Assembly (NCBI GenBank): GCA_902805475.1
Contig: CADCSX010000005.1
Span: forward strand, 755,501-819,500
Source: Entonaema liquescens
Lineage: Eukaryota; Ascomycota; Sordariomycetes; Xylariales; Xylariaceae
Length of the DNA: 64,000 nt
Direction: 5' to 3'
This document shows, piece after piece, positions 54,296 to 64,000 of this stretch. The notes under the pieces were generated by a model. That model made no database searches and was not told the origin of the DNA. It saw only the letters and a list, made by a program, of their open reading frames with translations. A program made the translations under genes and the position numbers. Within the stretch, counting starts at the first letter, position 1, and each line of letters starts with the position of its first letter.

Positions 54296-56236
54296 ATGCA
54301 TTGGCACACACTTGTAGTGAGTCTCTTAACTCTCCTTGCCCCAGCATGGGCTTCGGACCCTTCGCCAAGTCCGACACAGTCGGCCGCCACGCCGGCGTTC
54401 ACTTACGACCGCCGGTCTTTCCTGCTCCACGGCGAGCCGTACGTCATTATCGGCGGGCAGATGGATCCCCAGCGTATCCCGCCGGCATACTGGCGCGACC
54501 GCCTATCGAAAGCTCGAGCTATGGGACTTAATACTATCTTCAGCTACGTATACTGGAACCTGCTCGAGCCGAAGCAAGGACAGTGGATGAGCGATGTGGA
54601 AAGTAATGATATTGCTAAGTTTTTCCGTATCGCCCAGGAGGAGGGCCTGAATGTCGGGCTGAGACCCGGCCCGTATATCTGCGGCGAGAGAGAATGGGGC
54701 GGATTCCCGGCGTGGCTGAGTCAGGTCCCGGGGGTAAGGGTGCGGTCGTCTAATGGGCCGTTTATGGAAGTTGCCGAGAGTTATTTGAGGCGGCTAGCGG
54801 GTGATTTGGAGGACTTGCAGGTGACGCGCGGTGGCCCCCTATTAATGGTCCAGGTCGAGAATGAGTATGGGTCGTATGGGGAAGACCATAATTACACGCA
54901 AGGACTAAGAGATATTCTTCTTGAAAACTTCGAGGTCCCGCTTTACACAAACGACGGTGGCGTGGACTGGACGCTTAGAGGCGGCGAGGTGCCAGGCGTC
55001 CTAGCTGCGATCGACGGGGACCCGAGATCAGGGTTCGCGGCGCGGGATAGATATATCCACGACCCCAGCGAGCTAGGCCCTCTGCTTGACGGGGAGTACT
55101 ACACCTTTGGGCCTGACTTTTGGGGGTCCGGAAATCCCCATAACACCGCGGTGGGAAACCCATCGCAAATCCAGCGGTACGTGGAGGATCTGGACTATGT
55201 GCTTGGCGCGAATAACTCGATAAGCTTGTACATGTTCCACGGGGGCACGAACTTCGGGTTCAGCAATGGTGCGATTTGGAAGAACTACACGGCGGTGTTT
55301 GTTACGAGCTACGACTACGGGTCGCCGTTGGACGAGAGCGGTCGTACGACGGATATGTATTTCGCGTTCCGGGATGCGATCCAGAAGTATGTGCCTCAGG
55401 GCAGCATTCCAGAGCCATCGAAGAATATTCCTCTGCTGGAGATAGGAAACATTACTCTGTCTCCAGTGGTCCGGCTGTTTGATACGCTAGGGAATAAGAC
55501 CACAAGCGCTTCGCCTGTGACGATGGAGGAACTCGGTCAAGACTATGGACTGATTCTCTACGAGCATAAAGTAACTGATAGCTTGGAAGGTTACTTAGAG
55601 CCTGGAGATCGGGCTCGAGATAGGGTCATTGTATACGTGAACGGAACAAAGCGCGGAGTGATCGACAGCACGTACAATCAGCCAGCACAAGTCCATTTAG
55701 CTCTCGAACCAGGAGACACGCTGCAGCTACTAGTCGAGAACCTCGGCAGAGTTGACTATTGGTCGCGAGAGTCCGGCACATTCGTCGCTCTTGAGGACCC
55801 GTATAAAGGTATAAAAGGCAACGTAACAATAGGACAGGAAGTCTTAAGTGACTGGGATATATACTCCCTGCCCCTCGAAACACCTCCCACCGAAAACAAG
55901 TCTAGTCCCGTCGCAATAACAACCGGCTATCCACCCGTGTTCTTCCGTGGTAGCTTCAAGGTAGAAGTTGGCAATACCACCGACCCGGTAGCTCTAGATA
56001 CCTTCCTGGAAGTGCCTGGCGGCGTCAAGGGTAATGTCTGGGTGAACGGGTTCAACCTCGGGCGGTATTGGGTTGTCGGGCCGCAACAGTCGCTGTACCT
56101 ACCCGGGACTCTACTCAGACCTAATGCTAAGAACGATATCGTGATCCTTGAGTTGGAGCCTAGTACTGAGTCATTGACGGCGTTTGGATCGGCGGAGAGA
56201 CGCTGGGCGAATTATCCGGATCCAGACTACCCCTAA
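54296..56236 (+). CDS. Secreted GH35 beta-galactosidase
   Basis: Single exon, 646 residues. A signal peptide covers about residues 1-19 (L-L-T-L-L-A-P-A-W-A-S). The GH35 barrel reads R-S-F-L-L-H-G-E-P, G-Q-M-D-P-Q-R-I-P, Y-V-Y-W-N-L-L-E-P, R-P-G-P-Y-I-C-G-E-R-E-W-G-G-F-P and G-P-L-L-M-V-Q-V-E-N-E-Y-G, with acid/base Glu190. The nucleophile is probably Glu267 in D-G-E-Y-Y. The Y-M-F-H-G-G-T-N-F-G-F motif (near 320) is intact. The C-terminal part has two beta-sandwich-like regions and V-N-G-F-N-L-G-R-Y-W. Several N-glycosylation sequons are present. At about 650 residues it belongs to the short GH35 type, unlike the roughly 1000-residue LacA of Aspergillus. It should remove terminal beta-galactose from plant or fungal polysaccharides outside the cell. 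Confidence 0.93.
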   Translation: MHWHTLVVSLLTLLAPAWASDPSPSPTQSAATPAFTYDRRSFLLHGEPYVIIGGQMDPQRIPPAYWRDRLSKARAMGLNTIFSYVYWNLLEPKQGQWMSDVESNDIAKFFRIAQEEGLNVGLRPGPYICGEREWGGFPAWLSQVPGVRVRSSNGPFMEVAESYLRRLAGDLEDLQVTRGGPLLMVQVENEYGSYGEDHNYTQGLRDILLENFEVPLYTNDGGVDWTLRGGEVPGVLAAIDGDPRSGFAARDRYIHDPSELGPLLDGEYYTFGPDFWGSGNPHNTAVGNPSQIQRYVEDLDYVLGANNSISLYMFHGGTNFGFSNGAIWKNYTAVFVTSYDYGSPLDESGRTTDMYFAFRDAIQKYVPQGSIPEPSKNIPLLEIGNITLSPVVRLFDTLGNKTTSASPVTMEELGQDYGLILYEHKVTDSLEGYLEPGDRARDRVIVYVNGTKRGVIDSTYNQPAQVHLALEPGDTLQLLVENLGRVDYWSRESGTFVALEDPYKGIKGNVTIGQEVLSDWDIYSLPLETPPTENKSSPVAITTGYPPVFFRGSFKVEVGNTTDPVALDTFLEVPGGVKGNVWVNGFNLGRYWVVGPQQSLYLPGTLLRPNAKNDIVILELEPSTESLTAFGSAERRWANYPDPDYP

Positions 56237-56689
56237 ATTTGAAGTTCTATTATTCTAGAAAATATAATTGCCAGTGATATTTATGTAGTATCTATTCGTG
56301 AAAACCCGTCCGCGTGAGGGCTAAGAATTCTCGACGGAATCAGTACACGGAATAGTATATTATGAATACATATTTCTCGGTGACGTACTTAGTACTTGGA
56401 ATATAAGTTTAATTCTGATTATACTTGGTGTATGGACAAGAAACAGCTTGTCTATAATATAAGTTTTAGGATATGTATAAGCGGCAAGCAAAGCTATGAT
56501 AGAAGAGGCTAATACATATACCCCTTTTTGAATACCGATTGGTTTTCTTTAGGGTGCAAGAATCGAAAGTGATAGCGATACATAGACCGACCCCATGATT
56601 AGTAGCAACCATGATGTTTAACTCTTTAGGATTACTATAGACAACTCTACCTATCAAGCCTCTCGTTAGCGTCCGTGCCCGCGACCAAG
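56237..56689. other. intergenic, no gene seen
   Basis: 3' region of the beta-galactosidase; AT-rich, no frame supported. Confidence 0.5.
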
Positions 56690-57200
56690 CTCTTCACTAG
56701 GTACTCCTTCACCCGCCAGAAATCCAAGGTATCATCAAGGCCTGTCTATTCGCGAAATGGTGTCTTGTGGTGCACAAACAACGCAAGCTCCAGGTCTCAA
56801 AAGTGGAATCGCTTATTGCGTTGGTAGAGTTTATTCTCGTGGTCTGGAGGTAATTTCTTGAGCGATGACATGTAAGCGTCATTCGATAGTCTATCTCGTG
56901 ATTATCTTAAGACGACACTCTGCCAATATGGGGTGTTGTATAGCCTTATATAGGTCGGCTCGGAGTATCTCCAAATTCGAAACCAGGCGGTGGGAAAGCT
57001 CGTGGCGCTCGGCCCTCACCCCCTCTTTAGACTAACTAAGTCTAGTATAGGTGCGGCAGCGGGAGGCGGATGAGCTATCAGAATGAATAGCTGTGTAACG
57101 ATTTAGTTGTAATTCGAAGGCTTCCTGTCCGGATTGCCGCCAGTCCAAGAGTACAAATCCTCTCCCAGATAGTATACCACTCAACCCAAGCCACTGCACC
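56690..57200 (-). pseudogene. Coding-like relic of unknown origin
   Basis: On the minus strand short open segments look protein-like but are broken by stops and frame changes: A-E-R-H-E-L-S-H-R-L-V-S-N-L-E with a 40-codon open run (about 57030-56905), and D-D-T-L-D-F-W-R-V-K-E-Y-L further down (about 56740-56700). No family is recognised. It may be a decayed gene or transposon. Confidence 0.25.
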
Positions 57201-58065
57201 ATCAGACCAAAACGTTTTTAAACCATATTGCTAGTCTTGTCCAAGTTGAGGTTGCCGAACGGTGTGATATTTTGACCCCTAGTGCATATCCGTGGGCTTC
57301 CTTAGGGAGTTACATCTCCCATCTCTCTTCGGCGGGTGGACTCCGTCATCACTCTATTAACCACTTGCAAACGGACTCCATTGAGGTAGGTTGAGGCAAT
57401 ACGGCCTTCTTATCATATACTCCTATATCTATCTCCCTTCTATTGATAATTCTTATTTATATCGGAACCATGGAGCGCCGGTACTATAGTAGTCGCCGAT
57501 TCGATAGTCATCGCTGTGCGGCCTTCGGCATAGGACGGATTCGCGCAACCCATATCCAGCCCTCCCTCCTCCTTCCTAGTACTCCTTTATTCTAGTCCTT
57601 GCTGTTGTCGTAGACTTATTATGTGCGTCGTGAAATCTCCCCTTAGATGTGATGCGGTCGTGTTGCATTGCAGCTTGTCGTAGTCGGTCCTGAGTCCTCT
57701 CTCTTGGCCACCTTATAGCCTCTTCCAAACGAGCGAGCCCCTTTTAATCTATAGCGCCCCTTTAAGACTCTTCCATATTCCTTGCAAATGTCTGTCCATT
57801 CTTCCTCTTATCATCGTTGGTGGTTCCTATTATCTACTCTCTTTCGACCAGTCCGTCAGACCCCCTCCTCCGGAGTCCGAAATATTGGTGGCATGAGGCT
57901 CCGGCTTGTGATACGTGCGTGCTCGGGACATTCATATAGTGGAATCAGTATAGTAGTGCACAACGGAAGGATTCAATTTTAATATACCGGACGCCCTCGC
58001 ATAGATATATATGCGAGGAAGCTCTTTCGGCTCAAAATAACTACTCCTTTCTATCATATGATAAC
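57201..58065. other. gene-poor, pyrimidine-rich stretch
   Basis: C/T-rich on the plus strand between about 57420 and 57860. No supported gene. Confidence 0.4.
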
Positions 58066-58718
58066 TCACAAGCCAGTTGGACGAGAACGCGCGGCTATGT
58101 CGCTTGCCGCAGCATATTTGGATGTTTTACACTGCAGACAGTAGAAACACGGAGCACACATCTTCACCGCAAGTGTCTCGGTGCCGATAGGGGTCAGGCA
58201 TTCAAGGCCCTGCCGTCTCTCGAACAGGGCAGGATTTTCCCCTGCTCCTCGCGCCCACTTGCTTTCACGAGCCGTCATAATGCAGAGCACCTGCATACGA
58301 GAAAGACATACGTCAACACTGAGTACGCGTTCTTGGATGGGAAAAATGTGTTTGTCTTTGGATCTATAGAATATCTCGTATAGAAGAACCCGCCAGCCCC
58401 GATGAGGAAACCTACTTGGCCCAAACAAATTGCACTGCTTACAAAGGACAGTATAAATATTGATTCATGCGTATACTGATCTAGTTCAAGTTACGTAGAT
58501 GTCTTATAATGTGCATGGCTGCGTACGACGTATTCCGTTGTTTCAGGCTGCCACCCGTATGCTTTACAAACTGTTACTGGCCGATAGCAAAGAGTGACTA
58601 TATTTAGGCTTCGTAGCAGGTTTACAAACGCGGGGTTCTGCTCTTCTTCATATTTAATAGACGACGTGCCCCTTAAATTCCAGTCCCAAGAGAACCTTAG
58701 CTCATCTCCAAATATCAT
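58066..58718 (-). CDS. Possible two-exon hypothetical gene with a Cys cluster
   Basis: Two minus-strand open segments could be exons of one gene. The upstream one (58718-58491) starts with ATG and reads E-L-R-F-S-W-D-W-N-L-R-G; the downstream one (58428-58066) ends with C-A-P-C-F-Y-C-L-Q-C, a tight four-Cys group. The stretch between has several GT and AG choices and I could not fix the splice. The Cys cluster could bind zinc or be palmitoylated. No family is recognised, and chance frames remain possible. Confidence 0.3.
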
Positions 58719-61700
58719 ACTGAGAGACGCTATAGTGAACCCAGCACCGCAACTCTCCTTCCACCGCTGAGATCCAGCTCTGTTAATTAATGTAAATATT
58801 AAAATGCGGGCCTGTCACATAAGACAATACAATCACGCAGATAAAATTGCATCTCTATGATTCTGTTGGCCGTCGTCAGCAACGCCAACGAATGTCAGCA
58901 TGCCCCTATTTACCGCTGACCTTTGCTGACTCAGAACCATATATCGGGCATATAAAATGCGATTCCCGCCTGCATTCATAGTGCTTAGGTGAAGTAATCT
59001 AGTTCACCTCCAGTCACTTTCGTATTTGTGATAAGAGTGAGAAGTAAAAGTGATAAGGTGAGCAGCAGCACCACACAGCCTGGATGGCATTACGCACGCT
59101 TATCATGCAGTTGTTTCTTAGCACACCCGAATCTATACTAAGCGACGTAAGGGCAAGGGGAAGCTTTCCGAGTGGGTGGGAAAGGTGTATCATTGCTCGA
59201 TCTCTGTTCTAAGTGCCGGCGCCATCGAATCATAGATCGGTAAGTCGGCACCAGCCGTCTACGGGCGGACATAATGAGCACCGACGCCTACATTTCCATC
59301 GCCGATTTACGTGAGTCATCATATAGAGAGTTTTTATACTCTTGTTGATTTAGGGCTAATTAGGTGGTATAGTACATAGTTGCTATGCAGGAGGTTGAGA
59401 TAATCCATCACGTATCGATCCTAGTAACTTGTACTTGTAGCTAGGAGCGTTATCCCACTCACAGCCATCGAACAAGTATGAACGAACATAATCCTTCTAA
59501 GGATAAGTGAGCCAAGTACCTATTTAAGTACCAAACTCTGTTGGTAATATGGACAAATCAGAAATGCGACACCGTTAGCCAGGAACCAGCCTTACAGCGG
59601 AGGGGCCTAACAGTATTCGGGGAATGCTACCTCCGTCATCCCCGATGGTGTCCTGTTGAGCTACTATTAGTTTATGAAGAAAATAGTGGCTCGACCTACC
59701 AACACTCACGAGGTTAGACATTACCATAGGCTCGCCGGGGAAGCACGGTCTCTTCCCCATAAATTAATCATCCCTATGGTCGAATCGGCCATCGGTAGGA
59801 CTATCAAAGTCTATGTCTAACGGAATTGATTGGTAGTTCTCCGGTGATGTGTTCAGTTTTGGTGGTGAAATCCAAGTGAAGAGTTGGGGGTCCGTGGTGG
59901 GTCGTCCGTTCGAGTCCGGGACACGGGAGGAGACATAGCTGCCCGAGAACTACGTTAATACCGACCCCTGCTTACGCGTCAAAGAATCAAAAGAGGGTTG
60001 TGTCCTAAGAGATAAAGACGCTGCACTGAAGCCGGCGTATTTTTCAAGCGACAGTCACCATCATCCCGAAGGATCTCCTTCTCGCAATAAGAGATAGGTA
60101 GGATTCCCAACGTCCCAAATACGGTAAACGAGGTTTCCGACTTCACCACCATGACCTAATTAAGGTACTTGATTTCGGATTGGATGGATCGGTGCAACTA
60201 ATCCTCAGCCTGGTAGGTTGTCTTACGTTGCTGAATTGTTAGTTTTGCCCGCCTCGGCCCTCAGCTGATTTGAATTAAAAGTCGAACGAGGCTTCAGGAC
60301 GAATCGAAAGATTGGACCGAAAATGGAAATATGAGAAATCACCATAGACGTCGCTAATTCCCTCTCAAGGTTTAGTTGGTATTGTCGACTACCAATTACG
60401 ATAACTTAGGTACACCATCACCTAGTTGGCCTACGATGTACAGAAAGGACATACTCGATTTACATCATACTCAAAAAACGGACATGTAGTTGGATGGGAT
60501 CCGAGTATCGCTCGTGTCTTTCGGCCCAGCCAAAGATGCAGTCCTTCACTTGGCGGGCTTGCAGGAATAGAACGCCGAGCGACCACATCAGCACCATGGA
60601 TAGCCGCATTACCTTACAACTCATTCGGGTTTTACAACCCGAAGCAGTACTACGAGTCGTCAACAATTCAAGCAGTTGAAGGGATTATTTTCGTTGAACT
60701 GTACTAGTTTGCTCGCTTCCATTTGCTGTCTATACACAGCATGCCTTGGATGCCTTGGATGCCATACCTATAGTGGGCACCAGCACATCCAAGCCACATC
60801 CTGTGACCCTTCACAGGGAAGCGTGTCATCAGCGTTTACGGGGCAGGAAAAAAAAAAAAAACGTATCGGAACCGGAGACACAGCCCCGCCGCCTATGGCT
60901 AGTTCGGCGTATTACTAGCAAGGAAACGAACGAAGGAATTATCTGATCCGGTTACACAGCATCTGTACGAAATGCGGCGCCGACAGCTAAACTGTCATCC
61001 CGAAATGGGCGTCGCATCTCGCCCTGGCAAGCTGGCAAGCTGTATTTGTCAGAGGAGCGATTACGGCTGGGCTGCAGAACGGATACGCACTACATCCCTT
61101 ACTTCCCTCTGGTTGGAGGAGGCCTATCGGAAGTGGTGGATCATAGGGGGGAAAAGAAGACAACGATGACTATCTAGGCATAGAAGCTTCTGTTGTCTAG
61201 GTCCTTACAGGCGCCACTATACTTTCTGGAAAAAAGCACTGTGGTGCGACACGTCTAGGCCTAAGTCCTGTAAGACTTCTCAGCTTCTGCGCAGTACGAC
61301 AGAATACAGGGAGAACTCTTCTGAGGACCCGACACTGTTAAGTCACCGCAACTTTGTCGGAGATGGAAATGTTCAATATTGCTGCTGGCCTTCCCGTCTA
61401 GTATTCGAATACGAACTATTGGAAAATAGATTGAAACTCACGAGGTCAAGTCTTCGGTGCATAGTCGTTGCAACAGTACTATCGTTGCAATGCGCCGAAA
61501 TCGTTGCGACTGCGAGACGGGAAAGTGCCGATCCTTACATCTCCCACCACATTTTCCCACGTCTCTCTCTCTCCCTTGGCCAAAGGCAAAGGGGGACGAA
61601 TTTACTCTGTGGGGGAGGGAAATTACGGCTGTGGCTGCGGCGGTTGAGATCCCGACGCCTCACACGTATTCTACTCAATTAAGGGACAATTGCCAATCCC

Positions 61701-61944
61701 GTTAATCCACCTTGATCGCACCCCCGAATGAAAAGGCGCCGAGTCTTGCACTATCCCGACGAAAGAGTGGACACACTTGGGCGATGTGGCGTAAGCCCTA
61801 AAACGATTAATGGGATACATGACGCGGGAGAGGCGGGAGAGGCGGATAGGCAGTCTAGGATCTAGCTAGGATCTAAGGGGTACTATGGGGGTGCTATCGC
61901 TGCAGGAGAGAGTCACAACTTGGCTACTTGGCTACTTGACTTGG

Positions 61945-61995
61945 CCTTTCGCTTTCGCTTCTGCTTCTGCTTCTGCTTCTGCTTCTGCCTCTACT
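61945..61995. repeat. GCTTYN hexamer microsatellite
   Basis: CTTTCG then CTTCTG units repeated about eight times, slightly imperfect at both ends. Confidence 0.8.
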
Positions 61996-63560
61996 TCTCC
62001 CGGTCGGGTCGTGGTCATGGTCGTGTACGAGGTTCATCATGTATGAATAACTTATGAACACATGCACTATATTAAACAGACATAATATTGATCTGCGGGT
62101 GAGGCTTTGGTTGCCGTCTGTGTGGTGAGTATTGCACGCCTCGTCGGGTCTTGTCCCGGAGATCAGCACGGAGTTTAGGGACTGCAGTTATACGGATCGG
62201 CCCAATATGTTTATACTACGTCGACAAGTCACAGGACCTTCTCTACCCTAGCCAAGCCGGAGGCTGTAACACTTCAATGAGACAAGAGAGAGCCGCCTTC
62301 CGCTGGGACGTATACTGGAAATACGGCAAATTACGTTTAGGATATTAAGTTTGTAGAACGCTAAAGATGCGCTCAACTCACCCCATTTGCAGTAGCATGG
62401 GCCCCTTTTAACCGTTGAACGGAGATCAAGGTTTGATCGCCACTCTTAGCTGCATCCAAATTCAAATCGAGATCAAAATGTATGGAGGATGAAGTATGGG
62501 GACATGAGATAGTGGAGGCTCCCTGTACTATCGTCATGATCCCAGCTAAGCGAGGAGTCTATCTATCACGTACATAAATCTATCGAGTATGCGGGAAGGA
62601 ATTAAAGTCTAAAACAAGGTGTCAGTATTGTTGCAACTAGCGGCAGCTAATCATAAACGAATGTTGTACTCGAGTAACCTCAAACCTTACGAGGGAGCGC
62701 CAGAGATGTCGAAGCCGAGCTAGTTTGATATTTCCCGAAGCCAAGACATTTTCCATCCTGCTCAACCTCTGCTTTGTACCTACTTGCGTGCTTTCGTGGG
62801 ACGTGAGAATTGACATACACATTACCTTACACATACGCATACACACATACCTACCGCCAAGCAGATGGGGAAACTCGTGGGAATGAGGAGGAGGGGGAGC
62901 TAAGAAGAACGAAGGAGAGACTACGGTGACGGCAACCCGGATTATACTACGCGAATACCTAAGAATAGATTTTAGGACAGGACAGGGTAAGAAGTCGTAA
63001 TCGCTGATAGACTACCAGGGACACGGAATGCGCAAGAACCACGGAACACGTACGTGATAGGGCGACCCGACGGTTTGGTTATGCTATTGTCTGGATGGTC
63101 TACTATATAAACGGCGAATCAGGGGTTAGGAAAAGGGCTAACAGAAGGGCTAGCAGGTAGATTTCCTAATTAGGAAAATTCCTTCATGTCGCCCCGGTGT
63201 GCTGGGTCTCCGTCTAGTCCAATCTATTGCTTTCTCATATAAAGATCACTGGGTAAATTACCCTGTTCTCTTTCTTATTTGCCCCCGACGAACATTGTTG
63301 TTGGTTTTTTATTATGGCGGTGATGAAGGAAGCGGATTGTCAAACTCTCACACACACACATACACATACAAATCTCATCTCTACTCATACCTATCTGACC
63401 TTACCTTATATTCTTGTGTTCCTGTTATAAGCTCCTTCGAACGCGCCAGACCGACATGCGATCAAGGTCGAGAGGATCTACACTAGGAGAGGAGTGACAT
63501 CAATGGTGTACTGAATTAAAAATAGTGCACGCACGCGGTTAAGCACGATGTTGCGCAAAC

Positions 63561-63598
63561 TGTATGTATGTATGTATGTATGTATGTATGTATGTATA
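63561..63598. repeat. (TGTA)n microsatellite
   Basis: Nine and a half perfect TGTA units. Confidence 0.95.
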
Positions 63599-64000
63599 CT
63601 TGGGTACGATTGGAACAGTGTACTCTTGTGCGCATATATACACCTGCCATCTACATATGTAGATGTCGGGTTATTTGACGCATGTAACGCGTAGCTGGAT
63701 GTCATAGTAGAGCCGTGATGGTTTACAGTCAAACAGAAAAAAAAAAGATTAAAGATTATTCCATTTATATAATTACTTCTTGCACGTGTTAAAAATCATT
63801 TTAGTCATACCAAACGATGAAATGAGGTTGTTTACGTTGAAGACCATCAAAAGTTTAATATTTGTAATATTACGTAGCTCTCGTAATGGTCTCTTAGAAA
63901 TAGATACTTAAAGTAGGCATCAATATTAAAACCGAAATTTGACTCGAGTCTATTTTATGGAGTTTCGTGGAGGCGGGAAGCTAAGCAATACTGTGTACGG

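Larger units (their letters stand above)
58719..64000. other. 5.3-kb gene-poor stretch to the window end
   Basis: Many frames below about 95 codons, none with a recognisable motif, splice context or consistent composition. An A14 run lies at 60848-60861; two microsatellites are listed separately. A regulatory or repeat-relic region is likely, but nothing specific can be supported. Confidence 0.45.

Noticed and set aside
59890..59935. Second tRNA gene suggested by a CGTTCGAGTCC box-B-like motif
   Set aside because: The T stem does not pair properly, and no box A, anticodon arm or acceptor stem is found upstream.

Overview
The window looks like nuclear DNA of a filamentous ascomycete (Pezizomycotina; a Sordariomycete-like fungus is my inference). 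The clues are genes split by 46-153-bp introns with GTRWGT-type donors and CTAAC/CTGAC-like branch sites, typical fungal families (Orm, Osh3, Air1/2, HPP, DUF6594, a reducing PKS relic), and a 10-kb block reduced to almost pure A/T as expected from repeat-induced point mutation (RIP).

Layout. 0-5.9 kb: a two-lobed retropepsin-like protein, divergent from a DUF6594 membrane protein, then a small acyl-protein-thioesterase-like hydrolase. 6.1-9.0 kb: an HNH-APH fusion gene, split by a 944-bp MITE with a perfect 8-bp target duplication. 11.5-13.6 kb: a frameshifted HPP membrane protein, a hairpin-rich dispersed repeat and a small zinc-ribbon gene. 14.3-24.4 kb: one TIR-bounded, extremely AT-rich, RIP-destroyed transposon or nest of transposons. 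24.8-33.5 kb: what looks like a decayed secondary-metabolite locus, with an MFS transporter, an ABM-fold enzyme, the C-terminal third of a reducing PKS as a pseudogene, and an intact-looking SAM methyltransferase. 34.9-35.1 kb: a tRNA-Lys(CUU) gene carrying an mRNA-type GT-AG insertion in its T arm. 35.8-56.2 kb: mostly housekeeping genes, namely an Air1/2-like zinc-knuckle protein (with a frameshift), Orm, a class I O-methyltransferase, a Ser/Thr-rich single-pass membrane protein, a small Cys-rich protein, an Osh3-like sterol/lipid-transfer protein and a secreted GH35 beta-galactosidase. 56.2-64 kb: gene-poor, with only weak relics, small uncertain reading frames and microsatellites.

How things fit together. 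Orm (control of serine palmitoyltransferase in the ER) and Osh3 (ER-membrane contact lipid transfer) both act in ER lipid homeostasis, but nothing in the sequence ties their expression together. The 24.8-33.5 kb genes fit a former polyketide pathway (synthase, tailoring methyltransferase, small monooxygenase/cyclase-fold protein, transporter) whose synthase is dead.

The most unusual item is the tRNA-Lys gene: removing 56 nt with a GTAAGT donor, a GCTAAC branch-like site and an AG acceptor restores a complete cloverleaf. All exon structures were deduced by eye from splice signals, frame and remembered family patterns; no alignment was run.
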